64,000 nt of DNA from Galbula dea (Eukaryota > Chordata > Aves > Piciformes > Galbulidae): assembly GCA_013399015.1 (NCBI GenBank), contig VWZX01008270.1:296001-360000 (forward strand). The letters are read 5' to 3'. The position numbers and the translations under genes were made by a program. Every line of letters begins with the position of its first letter. The stretch's first letter is position 1. Below the pieces are notes generated by a model. The model did no database searches. It was not told the origin of the DNA and saw nothing but the letters and a program-made list of their open reading frames with translations. Positions 47,758 to 59,506 of the stretch are shown in pieces.

Positions 47758-49601
47758 GGAAGAAAGGGCCTCAGTTCACTTCAGCTGGTCAATACCTAGA
47801 TCAGAAACACATACACACAGGCAACTCTTCCTCCTGATCATCATCTTTGCTTTCATATTTTAATGAGTAATGACTACATGAAATTTTGAGGATTAAATGT
47901 AAATGATATTCTAATAAAAACCATGTCACAGGTCAATAGCTTCATGGACATAGGAAAAAAATCATTAATTGCTTGACTACAAATGTTTAGTTTGAACTAA
48001 GTGAGTTTATTTTCAAGGTCAGTTAAAATGGTGCTGCATCTTCACCTTGCACATTCTTGAATTAGTAGCTACATAGCCTCAGCACAAGTATTTTAAGATA
48101 AGCTTTTTTGATAGTCTGGGATACTGTACTGCTGTGCAGGGTTATATAAAGGAAACTACAAGACTTCTGCATAAGACATAATTTCCAGTTCTTTTTGGTC
48201 ATCTCCTCTGTCACAAGCTGCTGAATGTAATATAGTGCAAAGCACAGCTTTATCTTGTATGTGTTTGTCCACAAATGCCTATTTCCCTAATTTTCAGACC
48301 TTCAGAAATAACAAAGAGGAAGAATGAAAAAATCAGTACCTTTTCTGAACTAGAGGTTAAATATGAAGATATCTTGGATAAACATGGTCTTAACTAAGTT
48401 ACTATCTGTTTATTGTCACAGTAAAATTTGCAATATTTTCCTCTTTTGCTCCACGCACATTTATGGTATTGCAAAAGGGTTTTTTTTGAAGTTGCTTGAA
48501 CATTGGGAAGGCTGTAATAACTTCATGATAATAATATAGTGTTATGAATTTAATTAATTGAACAACAATAACATCATAATAACAAATGATAAATCAGAGG
48601 AAGGCATTGCACTAGTGAATTGAATTTCACAAAACATTCTATTCCTCTGATCTTGTATAGCATTTTTTCTGTAAATACCCTTACAGTAACTTTCTAGCAC
48701 AGGTTTAGTTGCTGTTTCCCCAAATTACCTAAATTTTACTAGATACATGATTTGAAAAAAATAGACTGCTGGCATAAAACTGGAATTTTCTTGAGTGCAA
48801 CAGAAGGTCCTTCTAAGAGATTCAGGAAGATTTGAACAGCAAGAACAGAAGCAATAACTTTGGTCCCTACCAATTTAACAGTATATTCCATCCAATAAAT
48901 TCTATTTAAACTCAAACCAGACTTAATTAAAAAGGTAAATAGTAGTTTAGTTTGGATATTTTAAAGGATCTCTACAGTGATTAAACTTTAAGAGTGATTT
49001 TTTTTGTTTTAATAGTAACAGGAATTGCAATTTTTATTTTATTACTGTAAGGCAAAAAAATAGGAAGCAAAGACATTACTTCCAACAGCTAGTGTCATAT
49101 GTCTGGAAAGAATCAGCACGCCATTAAGGTAATTATCGTTCTCATTTGGGATCCTGGTAAGCTCTTAAACAGTCTGTCATTAAGACATATACAGCACATC
49201 TCTTTAATAAAATCTCATGATGTGATGAGACCTTTATTAATACCATTGACAGTCCCAGAAGAACATCTCCATTTTTCTGACTGTTCTGTTCAAAATTACT
49301 CTGGTGTCATTGACACTGGTTTTGTGAAATTAGACTTGCATGCAGAGTCTTCTTAAATTTTCAAGATAGTTTAACAACAGTGTGTATGTATCAGTTTGAT
49401 GCACTTCCCTTTACAGAAGAAGCTTCTAGCATGAAAATAATGTATTTATTTTTAATTTTATTTTTTTAAGAACAAATTAGTACAGATTCAGATTCGTTTG
49501 TGATTATCCAATTGGGAGAAATTTTATCCAGTTTTTTTATAGTAAAAGCATACCATACTTTAAAAATCTCTGTTCTGAAAGATCTAATTTCCAACAGGCT
49601 T
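47758..49601. other. Unannotated non-coding DNA
   Basis: About 1.8 kb with no recognisable gene or repeat. Open frames are short and unconvincing. Confidence 0.5.
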
Positions 49602-50015
49602 ATAGAGTCACAGAATCATGGGATTGCTTACTTTTGAAAAGATCTCTAAGGTAGTCAAGTCCAACTGCCGACCCTCCTCCACCTTTTCCATTAAACCATG
49701 TCACAAAGTGCCTTATCTTCACCTTTTCTTAACACCTCCGGAGGTGGGTGACTCCGTCACTTTCCTGGGAAGGCTGTTGCAATGCCTAACCACTCTTTCA
49801 GAGAAGAAATTTTTCCTGATATCCAACCTGAACCTCCTCTGGTGCAACCTGAGGCCATTTCCTCTTGGCCTATCTCTACCCTGTCAGTACTTTCAGAGAA
49901 CAATAAAGTCTCCCCTCAGCCTCGAGACTAAACAATCCCGGTTCCCTCAGCCACTCCTCATAACACTTGTGCTCTATACCCTTCACCAACTTCTCTTCTT
50001 TGGACATGAAGCTTC
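49602..50015 (-). mobile_element. CR1 LINE 3' copy, 5'-truncated
   Basis: Antisense CR1 of about 410 bases, beginning with 'tagagtcacagaatcatgg' and continuing through blocks typical of the CR1 C-terminal coding region: 'gtgactccgtcactttcctg', 'gaagaaatttttcctgatat', 'ctcctctggtgcaacctgag', then 'tcccctcagcctc' and 'tccctcagccactcctcata'. A 145-codon open frame on the opposite (plus) strand, 49618-50055, is antisense to the real CR1 coding direction. This subfamily differs from the 10344 and 30774 types and looks older. Confidence 0.88.
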
Positions 50016-53000
50016 ACCTGTTGTTCTGCCTGTTTTTCTGTTCTGTAATGAATAAGCTCCACTGATAAATTGTAATGAGAAGAATAATATGCACAAATAT
50101 TCATTCATCAGACTGTAGTCTGAATTAAGAACAGGTAGGTACCTCATATTTTGTCCAGTGGGAGAAACAGAATCTGTTCATTGATTAAGCACTATATCCC
50201 AGCTACAGTCCTATTAGCTCAGGTTAAAAATGGTTACTTTATTCAAAGAGGGGAGAAAGAAGTAAAAGCTTGAATGGATAAACATCTGCCACTTACAGAT
50301 CTTAAAAAAGACAAGGACCCCTCTGACCCACTGCCACAGCTGCGATGCATCCAAGTGGCAAGCTGTCTGAAAGCTGTCAGACAGACTTGACAGAGGCTGT
50401 GAATGTTAGTCTTTACTGAAAAACAGGCTGCTATTGTAGGTACTGGGTGCATGTCTTGGTAGATAAGCAGGCACCAAAATATGCTCAGCTCTCCCATCCA
50501 GACGAACTCATCACTCCCAGAATTGCTATCATTTAAATTCAGTATTGTTGAAAACCTGGCCACTTCTCTGTATACTTTAACAGGACCAGGACAGTTATAA
50601 ATACCTTTTTATATTCACTTTGTGAGTCAAATTTTCCTGTTATATAAAGCTTAAAATGCCATTGAAAACTGGATGATCATGTGAGACTTTCTGATACCCT
50701 CAGGCTGTTCGACAACAAAATAATTCTGGGAAAATACTAGAGAAAAATTGTTCGTATTAGGATGGTTTGCATGGTCCAAGAAGTTTTTATAGTGACTGTG
50801 ATTTAAAAATGAATTAAAAGTTACAATGTATTCAAAGCAATTTTAGACACCATTAGTCCAGACAGTATTTGTGGAGTTCTGCATGGAAAGGTCTTATTTT
50901 CTTATTACCTCTTATTCAAAGGTACTTTTGTGTGCACTGAAAATTTTCGTTATTGTTTCCTTCCTTTTTTTTCTTAGCCTTTACTTTTTCAACAAAAAGT
51001 TTGCTTCCAAGAAGAAAAATGTAGACATATGTCCAATATTTTATCAATATACTTAAGATGAGACACTTTTCTAATTCTTTATGAGATGTTCCTGGCATTT
51101 GTTCAGTTCATTCTGTATAACTTCTGAAGGTTTAAGACTCATACAAAAATGGGTAGACAATTCAGAATGTAGAAGAGAAAGATAATCTGCCAATGTGACA
51201 CAAGTAAAACCTGGGAGAACTATGTAAATAGGTCACAGTCAGCACAGCTGTCCATCTTTTTTGTAGGCAAGCATAGACATTGAGATCCAGGGTCCATTGC
51301 AAATGGATGTGATGAAGGTTTGCTTTAATTGCAAAGCAGTGGCAATCACCATTGTGCAGCCCTAAGTAACAAAATACTTTTGCCTCTCCCTTTCTGAGCA
51401 CATTTATGTCTCTCGCTTCTCAGTGCTTCCACTTTATTATTAACACTCCCTCTTCCCGCTTTACTGTCTGGCATTTATTGGTAGCATCACAGAAAACAGC
51501 CTGATGTGAGTTTTGCTTATACCATGATTTAATTTTACTTTTTGTTACTTATTCTACAGGTAATATCAAGCATCTGCAGGGTATAACATATATTCGTAGG
51601 TTTCACACAAATGACTGAAAAGGATAAATGAAGCTCAAGTTCTGATGTACCTGCATTACCATGACTGAAAAAAAAGAAGTATCCAGAGAGTATTCACATT
51701 TATGTGTGTTGATTCGAAAATCTCTCTTCAGCTCTCCAAAGGCATGGTTCTGGGTGCTTCCTTTCTGCTTATACAGAACTACTTCATAAAGTACTAAAGC
51801 TGCAAAAATAAGAACTTGAAAATCAGAAAATTTCACCATTTAGGTCACACATAAAATTATAAATCTACTGCTGTCTCTTCTGCACATGGTATGACCACTT
51901 TTAATGTCATTCCCACGTATTATTTTTCCCAAAGGAGACCTGCTTCTTCAAATGTGCACCATGGATAGTGCTCAAGATATTCCCTCAGCAAGTGGTTTAA
52001 TGTTTTGGTGAAATTAGAATTCAGTCTTTTACAAGCTTTTCAGTTCGTCACTCAAGAACCTGGAATCCTGTGACCAATCTTTTAATCTCCTATATTACAT
52101 TATGCATTTCACAGCTGGAGAAACAGAAACAAAGTCTTTCAAGGGCAACATATGGGCTCAGTGGTAAGTGAAGGGTTATAATTTAGGATCAGCTGACCAC
52201 CAGGCATGCTTTCTGACATTATACATTTCTTTCAAATGTGATGAACATAAGGATGTTCAAACCAAGTCAGACTACAAGCTAGCATCTTGTCTCTGACCTT
52301 GAGGACCCAGCAGGGAAGTATGTGAGGATAGGACAAGCCTGTCATGATATAAATACATTTTATGTGCAAGCATTGTAATATTTTCTGAGTAATCTTTCAG
52401 TCTCAAGTGATGTCTACCTCTGGCACTTCCTGATATGTTAGTGTGGGGTTTTTTACTTAACAGCCATCAGTTTTCTTCTATAAATTGAACCTCATGTTTT
52501 TTGGTAACATGCAAGACCTTAGGCTCTAGTGAGGTAAGCTGGAGATACCAAAAATACCTCGGACAATGTGGCAACCTGTAAAAATGTGGGTCTACATGTT
52601 TTCTGGGCAGGATTATGGGAAATTGTCAACTGCAGATAAATGAAAATTTTCATTGAGTTTCCAGAGCTGACTGGAAAGAAAAAGCTTGGTGAACCTGAGA
52701 TCAAATTCTGGTTTAACCACAAAACCATATGTGCTGAATCTTTTTTTTAAATTATAAATTTAATCCAATATTCTGGCACCATGCACAGGAAACATCCAGC
52801 TAAACTTACTGGAACAGAAACAAAAAACTTAAAGGGACCAACCTAGAATATTTACTTAATTTTTTATTTGTTGTTAATGCTTTCTGTCATTTGGTGCCCG
52901 TTTTCTGGGACCATGAAACAAGTTTAAGTCTGAACATTAGAAATCAACATTCATTCATCATCAAGTCATGTTTTTGTTGGGGATTATCAGCTCAGGTATA

Positions 53001-54251
53001 ACTTTACTGAATGCAAATTACTGCCATCACATGAATGCATAGTTCCTGCATTTGAACTTAGCTGGTTAAATCCTTTCAGAACAGCTCTGATGCATCAAAA
53101 TCTGTGAGTTAGTGCAACTACTGCAACACTAACACATTTAGCACACCTGCTCAAAGAGTTTCTTTCCTCTAAATTACTTACTGAGTTTTACAGTGAACCT
53201 TTCTGAACTGCTAAAACAAATGAAGCAAGGCTGCTATAGACTCTCAATGATCATATTGATTCCCAGAATCTCCTTTCCTGGGGAACTGCCCATCCTCTGA
53301 ATGGCAAGAGATGCTCCTTTGGAAAAAATATGTGATGAAGAAGGTGGGAAAATTCAGGTGAGATGAAAACCCTACATTCTGACATCTGCTGCCTGATACT
53401 TTTCATTTTGCAACCTGCAAAATATCTTTTATGGTTTTTATATTTAGTTGCTTCTTTTTCAAATAAGAAGAACAAATGTCAATGCAAACTCTTTAATGTT
53501 CAGCCACAACAACATTCTGTTGTGTACTAGTTAAAAATTGTTTGGACTGTTAACCATGAACCTGTCACTGTTGTATTTTCAGTATTGCAGACAATGACCT
53601 CCTTATCTTGTTTCCTTCTGTGGGAAACTGAAACATGCAAAAAAATGTTTTTATTTTCATGCAATGCTTATTTTGTATTGCTGAAAAAAATAAGCATTGT
53701 AATAAGGGATGATGTGCCAAGCACTTATAATGCTTCCTGCCATGGGTTTTCAAACAAATGGGTTAATCCATGCTAATCTGGTTCAGTGCTTTGAAAACTA
53801 TTATATGTTTTTTACAGCCCACTTGCCATCCCTACTAGTATTACAAATGTCCTCCATTGCATACATGTTTTTATTTTATTGCACCTTTAGGCAAATTTAA
53901 AGCAAATAAAAAGATGCAATTATGTTTGATTAAGGTAGCTTAGGGGTATATCTCTGTCACCCACCTCGGTGCCTATAATATTTTTTTTTTTAGTTTCACT
54001 GAGGTATGTACAAGGGATAAATAAATCTCAGAAGGTGCTGTTTCCTCTTCCCTGGAGATCTACTTTGTTCAATGTGACAGAAAGGATTGCAGTACTACAG
54101 AAGAATGAGAGAAATGTGGACACCTCCACTGGGTAATTCTCCAAGACTTGAAATACCCCTCAGAGATCACCATCTGTCTCCATTGATTATACAGGATATT
54201 TAGGAAGGCTACAAGCTAAAATAGACTAATCAGCTTTGTATCTGTATCGGG
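50016..54251. other. Unannotated non-coding DNA
   Basis: About 4.2 kb with no supported gene or repeat. The 106-codon minus-strand frame at 50243-50563 has no recognisable domain. Confidence 0.5.
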
Positions 54252-54960
54252 TGTAGATATCAAGTTGCTGTCATTTTTGGGGGTGGCAGAGTTGACCTCT
54301 GTGGCAAGTGGCTGGGGTCTGCCCCATACCAGACAGCATCCAATCCACCACACAGCACAGATGAACTTCTCAGCCATGGTGGTGGCACCTTGTCAGACAG
54401 GAAGAGAAGGAGGGAAAAACTGCCCTACAGATGCTAAGGCCAGAGAAGGAGAATGGGGAGGAGGTGCTCCAGGTGCTGGAGCAGGCATTCCCCTGCAGCC
54501 GGCAGAGGACTCACAGTGGAGCAGGCTTTTCCTTCAAGGAGTGCAGCCCATGGAAAGCCCACAGTGGAGCAGGGGAAATGCATGAGAGGGAAGTAGAGGC
54601 AGAGATAAATTGTTTTGCATAGATCATGCCCCCTCCCAGCTTTCCCTGTGCTGCTCAGCAGGGAATAGAGAAGTTTTGAATCTGGAGTGAAGCTGAACAT
54701 GGGAAAGGGGGAAAGAAGTGTATTGTTTTAACATTTGTCTTTGTTTCTCATTACTCAAATCTATTTTAGTTGTCAATAAATTAAATTAGTTTTCCCCAAG
54801 TCGAGTTTGTTTTAACCACAAAGGTAGGTGGTATGTGATTTTCCTGTCTTTATCTAGACCTATGAGCTTTTTCATCTTGTCTTGTCCTCCTATCCTGCTG
54901 AGGAGTGAGTGAGCAGCTTGGTGTGGGGGTCTGGTTGCTGATGAAGGTTAACCTATCACA
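54252..54960 (+). mobile_element. Second solo avian ERV LTR
   Basis: Resembles another common avian LTR type. Diagnostic parts are 'gaggaggtgctccaggtgct' with 'ggagcaggcattcccctgca' after it, two copies of CACAGTGGAGCAGG 48 bases apart (54512-54525 and 54560-54573), the polyadenylation signal AATAAA at 54775-54780, 'tttccccaagtcgagtttg' just downstream, and 'atctagacctatgagc'. It probably begins with TG near 54252 and ends with CA at 54960. No viral genes are adjacent, so this is a solo or truncated LTR. GTATC (54244-54248) versus GTACC (54961-54965) is a weak candidate target-site duplication. Open frames inside it (54265-54622) are incidental. Confidence 0.75.
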
Positions 54961-56629
54961 GTACCTAACCTTAAAAGGAATTGTATCGAATTGGAAAGAG
55001 GGAAGTGAGAGACATTGAAGTGTCCAGTTTATGAAAAGAATTTGCATTGTTGATCTGAAAAGAAAAACTCTGTGCCTAAGACTAAGGCATGCTCTGCATT
55101 ATTTCACCATTGTTTCTGATTCAACTACAATTAGGAAACACAGCAATCCTTTACTTCTCTTAAGACATTTACATTTCCCATTAAACCCCTTCTTATAATG
55201 TCCCATTGAACATCAGTTATGCCATAGACCAAAGCTGTACTACAGGTTTGCCTGAAATGATAAAAATAGAAGATCGACTTTGTCAGTTCCTTAGTGTTTG
55301 AATTTTCTTGAAAAACACGAATTAGACTACTAGTACCTTAGTTATAGCACATTAGCAGAAGGAGCAAAAAGTGAGTTTGTGGCCTGGTTGGGCACATTCT
55401 ACTTAGGAGACACGCTAGCCTTGAAATGTTACAGTCTAAATAAATAAGACTGAACCAGTAAGACAGCAAAAATCACTAATGCAACCAGAGACTTGAATCA
55501 AGAAAACTGTAATCCCCAAACAAGACCCTAAGTGTAGTCTAAGTTACTGTTGCTCTCCAGGTTTCCAAATTAGCTGTCTCTGTTTTCTCTTTAGTAATAG
55601 TATATGCTCTTCTACCAATATTTGTACAAGATAAAAGTCATAGGGTCTTTGGAACTGTAGTGTATCAGCAAATGCACAATTAATCTAGTCATGTTTCCTT
55701 TCCCTAAATTTTCTTGACAATCTTGACACAAAATATATTGTTGATGTTATATTCCTCTGACTGTCTGTCAAGTGACAGCACTGTGTAACCTAAGATGCGT
55801 TTTATGATATGAACACACAAATATTGAAATAAGCAATTTTAAGTGCTCCAGAAACAGTTATTTCCTTCACATGTTTACTTTTAATTAAAGATGTATCAAG
55901 TTATAGGGATATTTATCATCATGATCATCTTGCTACTGGCAAGGAAATCCCTCACTATGAGAAATCTACCCTCACAAATCAGTTCCTCTTGGGAAAATTC
56001 ATGGATAGAAAAAAAAATTAATTCCTCTTCACATGTAAATTTTAATGATATTTCATCTTTCCATATTGGGATTGTCCTGAAACTTCATGTCATCTTTCAC
56101 CAACAAAGATAAAGAACACAACCACCATGTTATGAAGTGCTTCTTATAATTGACTGACTTTGGTTCAGCCTCCCAGTCCCCCAGATCTCATGTGAGTGCC
56201 CTTATCAGAACAGATACTGCTGCAGTTACCTGGAGGCTTACATCTTCCCACAAAAATTTTCTGTTTTGATGAACTAACATACCTTTAATATATATTAAAA
56301 AAAAAAGCTGTTCAAGCTGTATGAATTTTCTACCGAGTTCTCAGCTGTGTACAGTGATAAATGAAGCTGTGGAGTGCTGTTTTGGAGGACAAGGTGGGGT
56401 TGCATGTGTTCTGCCTCACTGCAGATTCACTTTCTGGGGAAGGTGAGTTTTGTTCCTGCAGTTTCTTCTTGAAAAGGATGGAGAATCAGTATTTCCACAA
56501 GCTTAGCTTGAGGGCAGTACTTCCAATGCATGACCTTCCAGGGATCAGTTTTGCCATGAGAATGGAAACAGGAATGCCAACATTTGAAATTTTTATTTTA
56601 AAATAATTTATCTCCATTGCATAAGGCTT

Positions 56630-57080
56630 TGTAAAAGAAGAAATTGCAGATAAAATGTTTCTTAAGACAGTCTGCCTAAATCTCCCATTCCCTGCAAGGA
56701 CCAGACTGATCTTAGGTATTTGTTCTCAGCCAGTTTTCCAGCTGGCTTTATACTGTTAAATTAACATTTATGGACTTCATGTTGGTAAAGTTTGTTGCTA
56801 TTGTTAAGTTACATTGACATTTGTCTTATTAAGCAGCATGCACGGGCTGTGCTTTATGATATACATAAATGTATGTATCAATATAGAGTTAAAATAGATA
56901 ATTGTGTAGAGTGCTGTAAAGGTTTTATTGCCAGTAAGCCGCTTGTGAGTTATGCAGGTCATCCTGAATAAGTGGCAAAACAACTTTTACAGCAACATGT
57001 GCTATTATATTTCAGTCATGCCGCACAGAGTATATCACAGCAACAGCATTAAAGAAAAAAATTTAGCAAGCTTTTAAAAT
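56630..57080. promoter_or_regulatory. Candidate conserved non-coding segment
   Basis: Non-repeat stretch with balanced composition and many short developmental-factor-like sites, including 'ttttattgccagtaagccgc' at about 56920-56941 and several AT-rich homeodomain-type cores. It shows no sign of transposon origin. This is an impression from texture only and needs alignment to other birds or reptiles. Confidence 0.15.
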
Positions 57081-57192
57081 AAAATGTTGTTATTGAAATT
57101 GCTTTTATGTGACCCTCCACCTGCAAAGTGAATTGTCTTGGTTGCTCATAAATCCCAAAGATTTAGGGAACTCTTTGCCTTGGTCACATTAT

Positions 57193-57221
57193 GCACGTAT
57201 TTAGTGCACGTATTTAGTGCA
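57193..57221 (+). repeat. 13-bp tandem duplication
   Basis: GCACGTATTTAGT is present twice in direct succession (57193-57205 and 57206-57218), followed by the first three bases of a third unit. Confidence 0.9.
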
Positions 57222-59452
57222 ACTATAACTCTGTCTACTTCTTTTTATGTTCACTACCTTATCGTGGTTACACAGTTTAGTTTTTAAGATGTGTAATTAT
57301 TTATCCATATTCTTAATAGGAGAAAATTCTACTTTGATTCCTCATAAATCAAAATTACTTTTTCTGCCACACTGTTATTTGTAGTTAGGCTTTAATTTTC
57401 ATTGCTGCCTTGAGCTAAAATATATGTGAAAGGAGGTGCAAGGTCACCTACACAGGATATTAACGTTTATACAAAACAGGAACCAATTCTATCCATATCA
57501 CACTATGCTTCCAGTTCTATGGTATTAATAAACCCTTCTTACACACTATAGCTATATCAAAACCTGGGCTTTTATGGTCAATCAGGAAATTTAACATTGA
57601 TTATATTGCATCTGCTTTTAAATAAAGTAAATGAAATCTGCCCACTTAAGAGTCATGATAAATCCCTTTGGGACAGCGAGGGAATTAACATATTTAATTA
57701 TCCTGTGATGAATTCTTTTTTCACTTGCTTAACATTTAAGACATATTACTGCAAAAGGTGGCTACCTGCTTTATGAACTGCACAATAATCCTGGTGTTCC
57801 TGTGAGGAGGAGGACTACTTTTATTTTGTACTGCTACAGGATAATATTTTTTTCTACCTGTTCAAAAACTTTTGATACCTAGATTGTGCACTTAGGTGGG
57901 AGCATGTCTGAAAATACATTGTTACTGGTAGGCAATGAGGTGTGAGGCTGATTAAGAAATGGGCATACACTTAAGAATCCAGTTCCAAGCTTCTGATTTT
58001 ATACCCCTCCCCAAATTCATCCAGCGTTTGGATTTTTGGCTCAGCTGCAACTGTTTCAATAATGTCCTTATGTCTGCGCTTATGGAGGTGTACAGAAGCA
58101 AACCCAGGGCTAGGACCAAGGCCAAATTCACCTTCTCTCCACATTATATGCTGCAGGAGTGTCTTCATGGCTGCTTTTGGGGAAGCTGGGATAGTTCTTG
58201 TGAAAGACTTCACACAACACCTAAAACTCACAGTCAGTAAGTATGTTGGTGATCCCAGAGTACTGATCAGCATCTATTTGTTTTTGCAGTGATCTTACAT
58301 GACCAATGGTGGGCTGAAAAGATCATTCACAGTTCTCCCTAGAATGGCAGATATATCACCTTAGGAAGAAGCTGAGAATTTGTAATACAGTTTGTACATC
58401 AGGAATGGGCTTTCACCCAGCCCAGGAGTCAGCAGTTCAGCTACATCACAGATGTGGAAGTAGTTCATGAAATCACAGTCCACAAGAGTGTTAATTCAGC
58501 CCATGGTCCTGTTACCTCTGGACCTCACTGCAGATCCTGCTTCTTCAAAGAGCTCTCTGTATTGAGCCCTAGGTCAAGGCTTCTGGTCCTGTTCTTCAGG
58601 TTTTTCCCCCTACTCTAATTCAAAATAAGGGAAACTCTTTTCTCTTTTACGAACTTTGCTGTTTTGTAAATACCTCATCTATACTCTGCATAGAATTTCT
58701 TAAACAAGAAGAAAGGATAGAAGTTTTTTGTTGGTTACTATTTCTGGATTATTAATTACCTTTAATTACCATGCAACGTCAAGACTGAAATGCATTCTAA
58801 AACTTGACACTTCAACCTTATTAGCTTACAACAAGGGTACAGTAGTTCCTAACAATACTATTTATCAAAGGTAAACCGCTTATTAAGACCTTCTAATTAT
58901 TAAGGTAGTGTAATCAATCTTCAGTAAAATTCCATTAGAGAGATATAAGCCCTGGAGGAAACTGCTCATGACTCTTATGAACTTGACCTATTCTGAAACA
59001 CCTAAGGAACTTCTTTTTTTCCCACCGTGAGTTACCTATATTCAAATTTGCTATCTTGACACTTTAGAAGGAGAGGCTTGTGGTTAGTTGTTGATATGCC
59101 AATGGTATGTTTTAATCATCTTGTAAATGCTGGTGTTCTTATTACTCATTTTTTATAACAATTTTGTTCCACAAGCAGGTAATTTCATGATAGGGGAGAT
59201 AATTCATAAACCCATTAGAGGGCAGAATCTTTTCCCCAATGTGTTTACTGTCTAAATAGTTTAGAAATACTATTCTCCCTCTAATTTGCCTGTTTACTGC
59301 ATTAACTGGGTGTCATCTTCCTTCTGCTACTTTTTCTGCTTCTGTTTTCAGTACACAGATGCACTTTTTATTCCTTAGGTCCACCCACAGATTCTGTATA
59401 AGTTTTAATTACAGCCACATTTTGAAATTTTCACATCTTACCCTGTATGTTC

Positions 59453-59506
59453 TATATTATTGGACTGGAATTATATTATTGGACTGGAAATGCTTTCCAT
59501 TTCCAG
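59453..59506 (+). repeat. 19-bp tandem duplication joined to a hairpin
   Basis: TATATTATTGGACTGGAA occurs at 59453-59470 and 59472-59489 (unit 19 bases). The second copy overlaps a perfect inverted repeat: CTGGAAATG at 59484-59492 and its reverse complement CATTTCCAG at 59498-59506, with a 5-base loop. Confidence 0.85.

Noticed and set aside
49618..50055. 145-codon plus-strand open frame
   Set aside because: It is the antisense of a CR1 3' copy whose true coding direction is minus; no independent protein signature.
54265..54622. Open frames of 106 and 63 codons
   Set aside because: They lie inside a solo LTR, which is non-coding; GC-rich LTR sequence yields chance frames.
46987..54960. Complete provirus bounded by the two LTRs
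   Set aside because: The two LTRs are of different types, and the DNA between them contains an unrelated CR1 and no viral coding sequence. They are independent solo LTRs.
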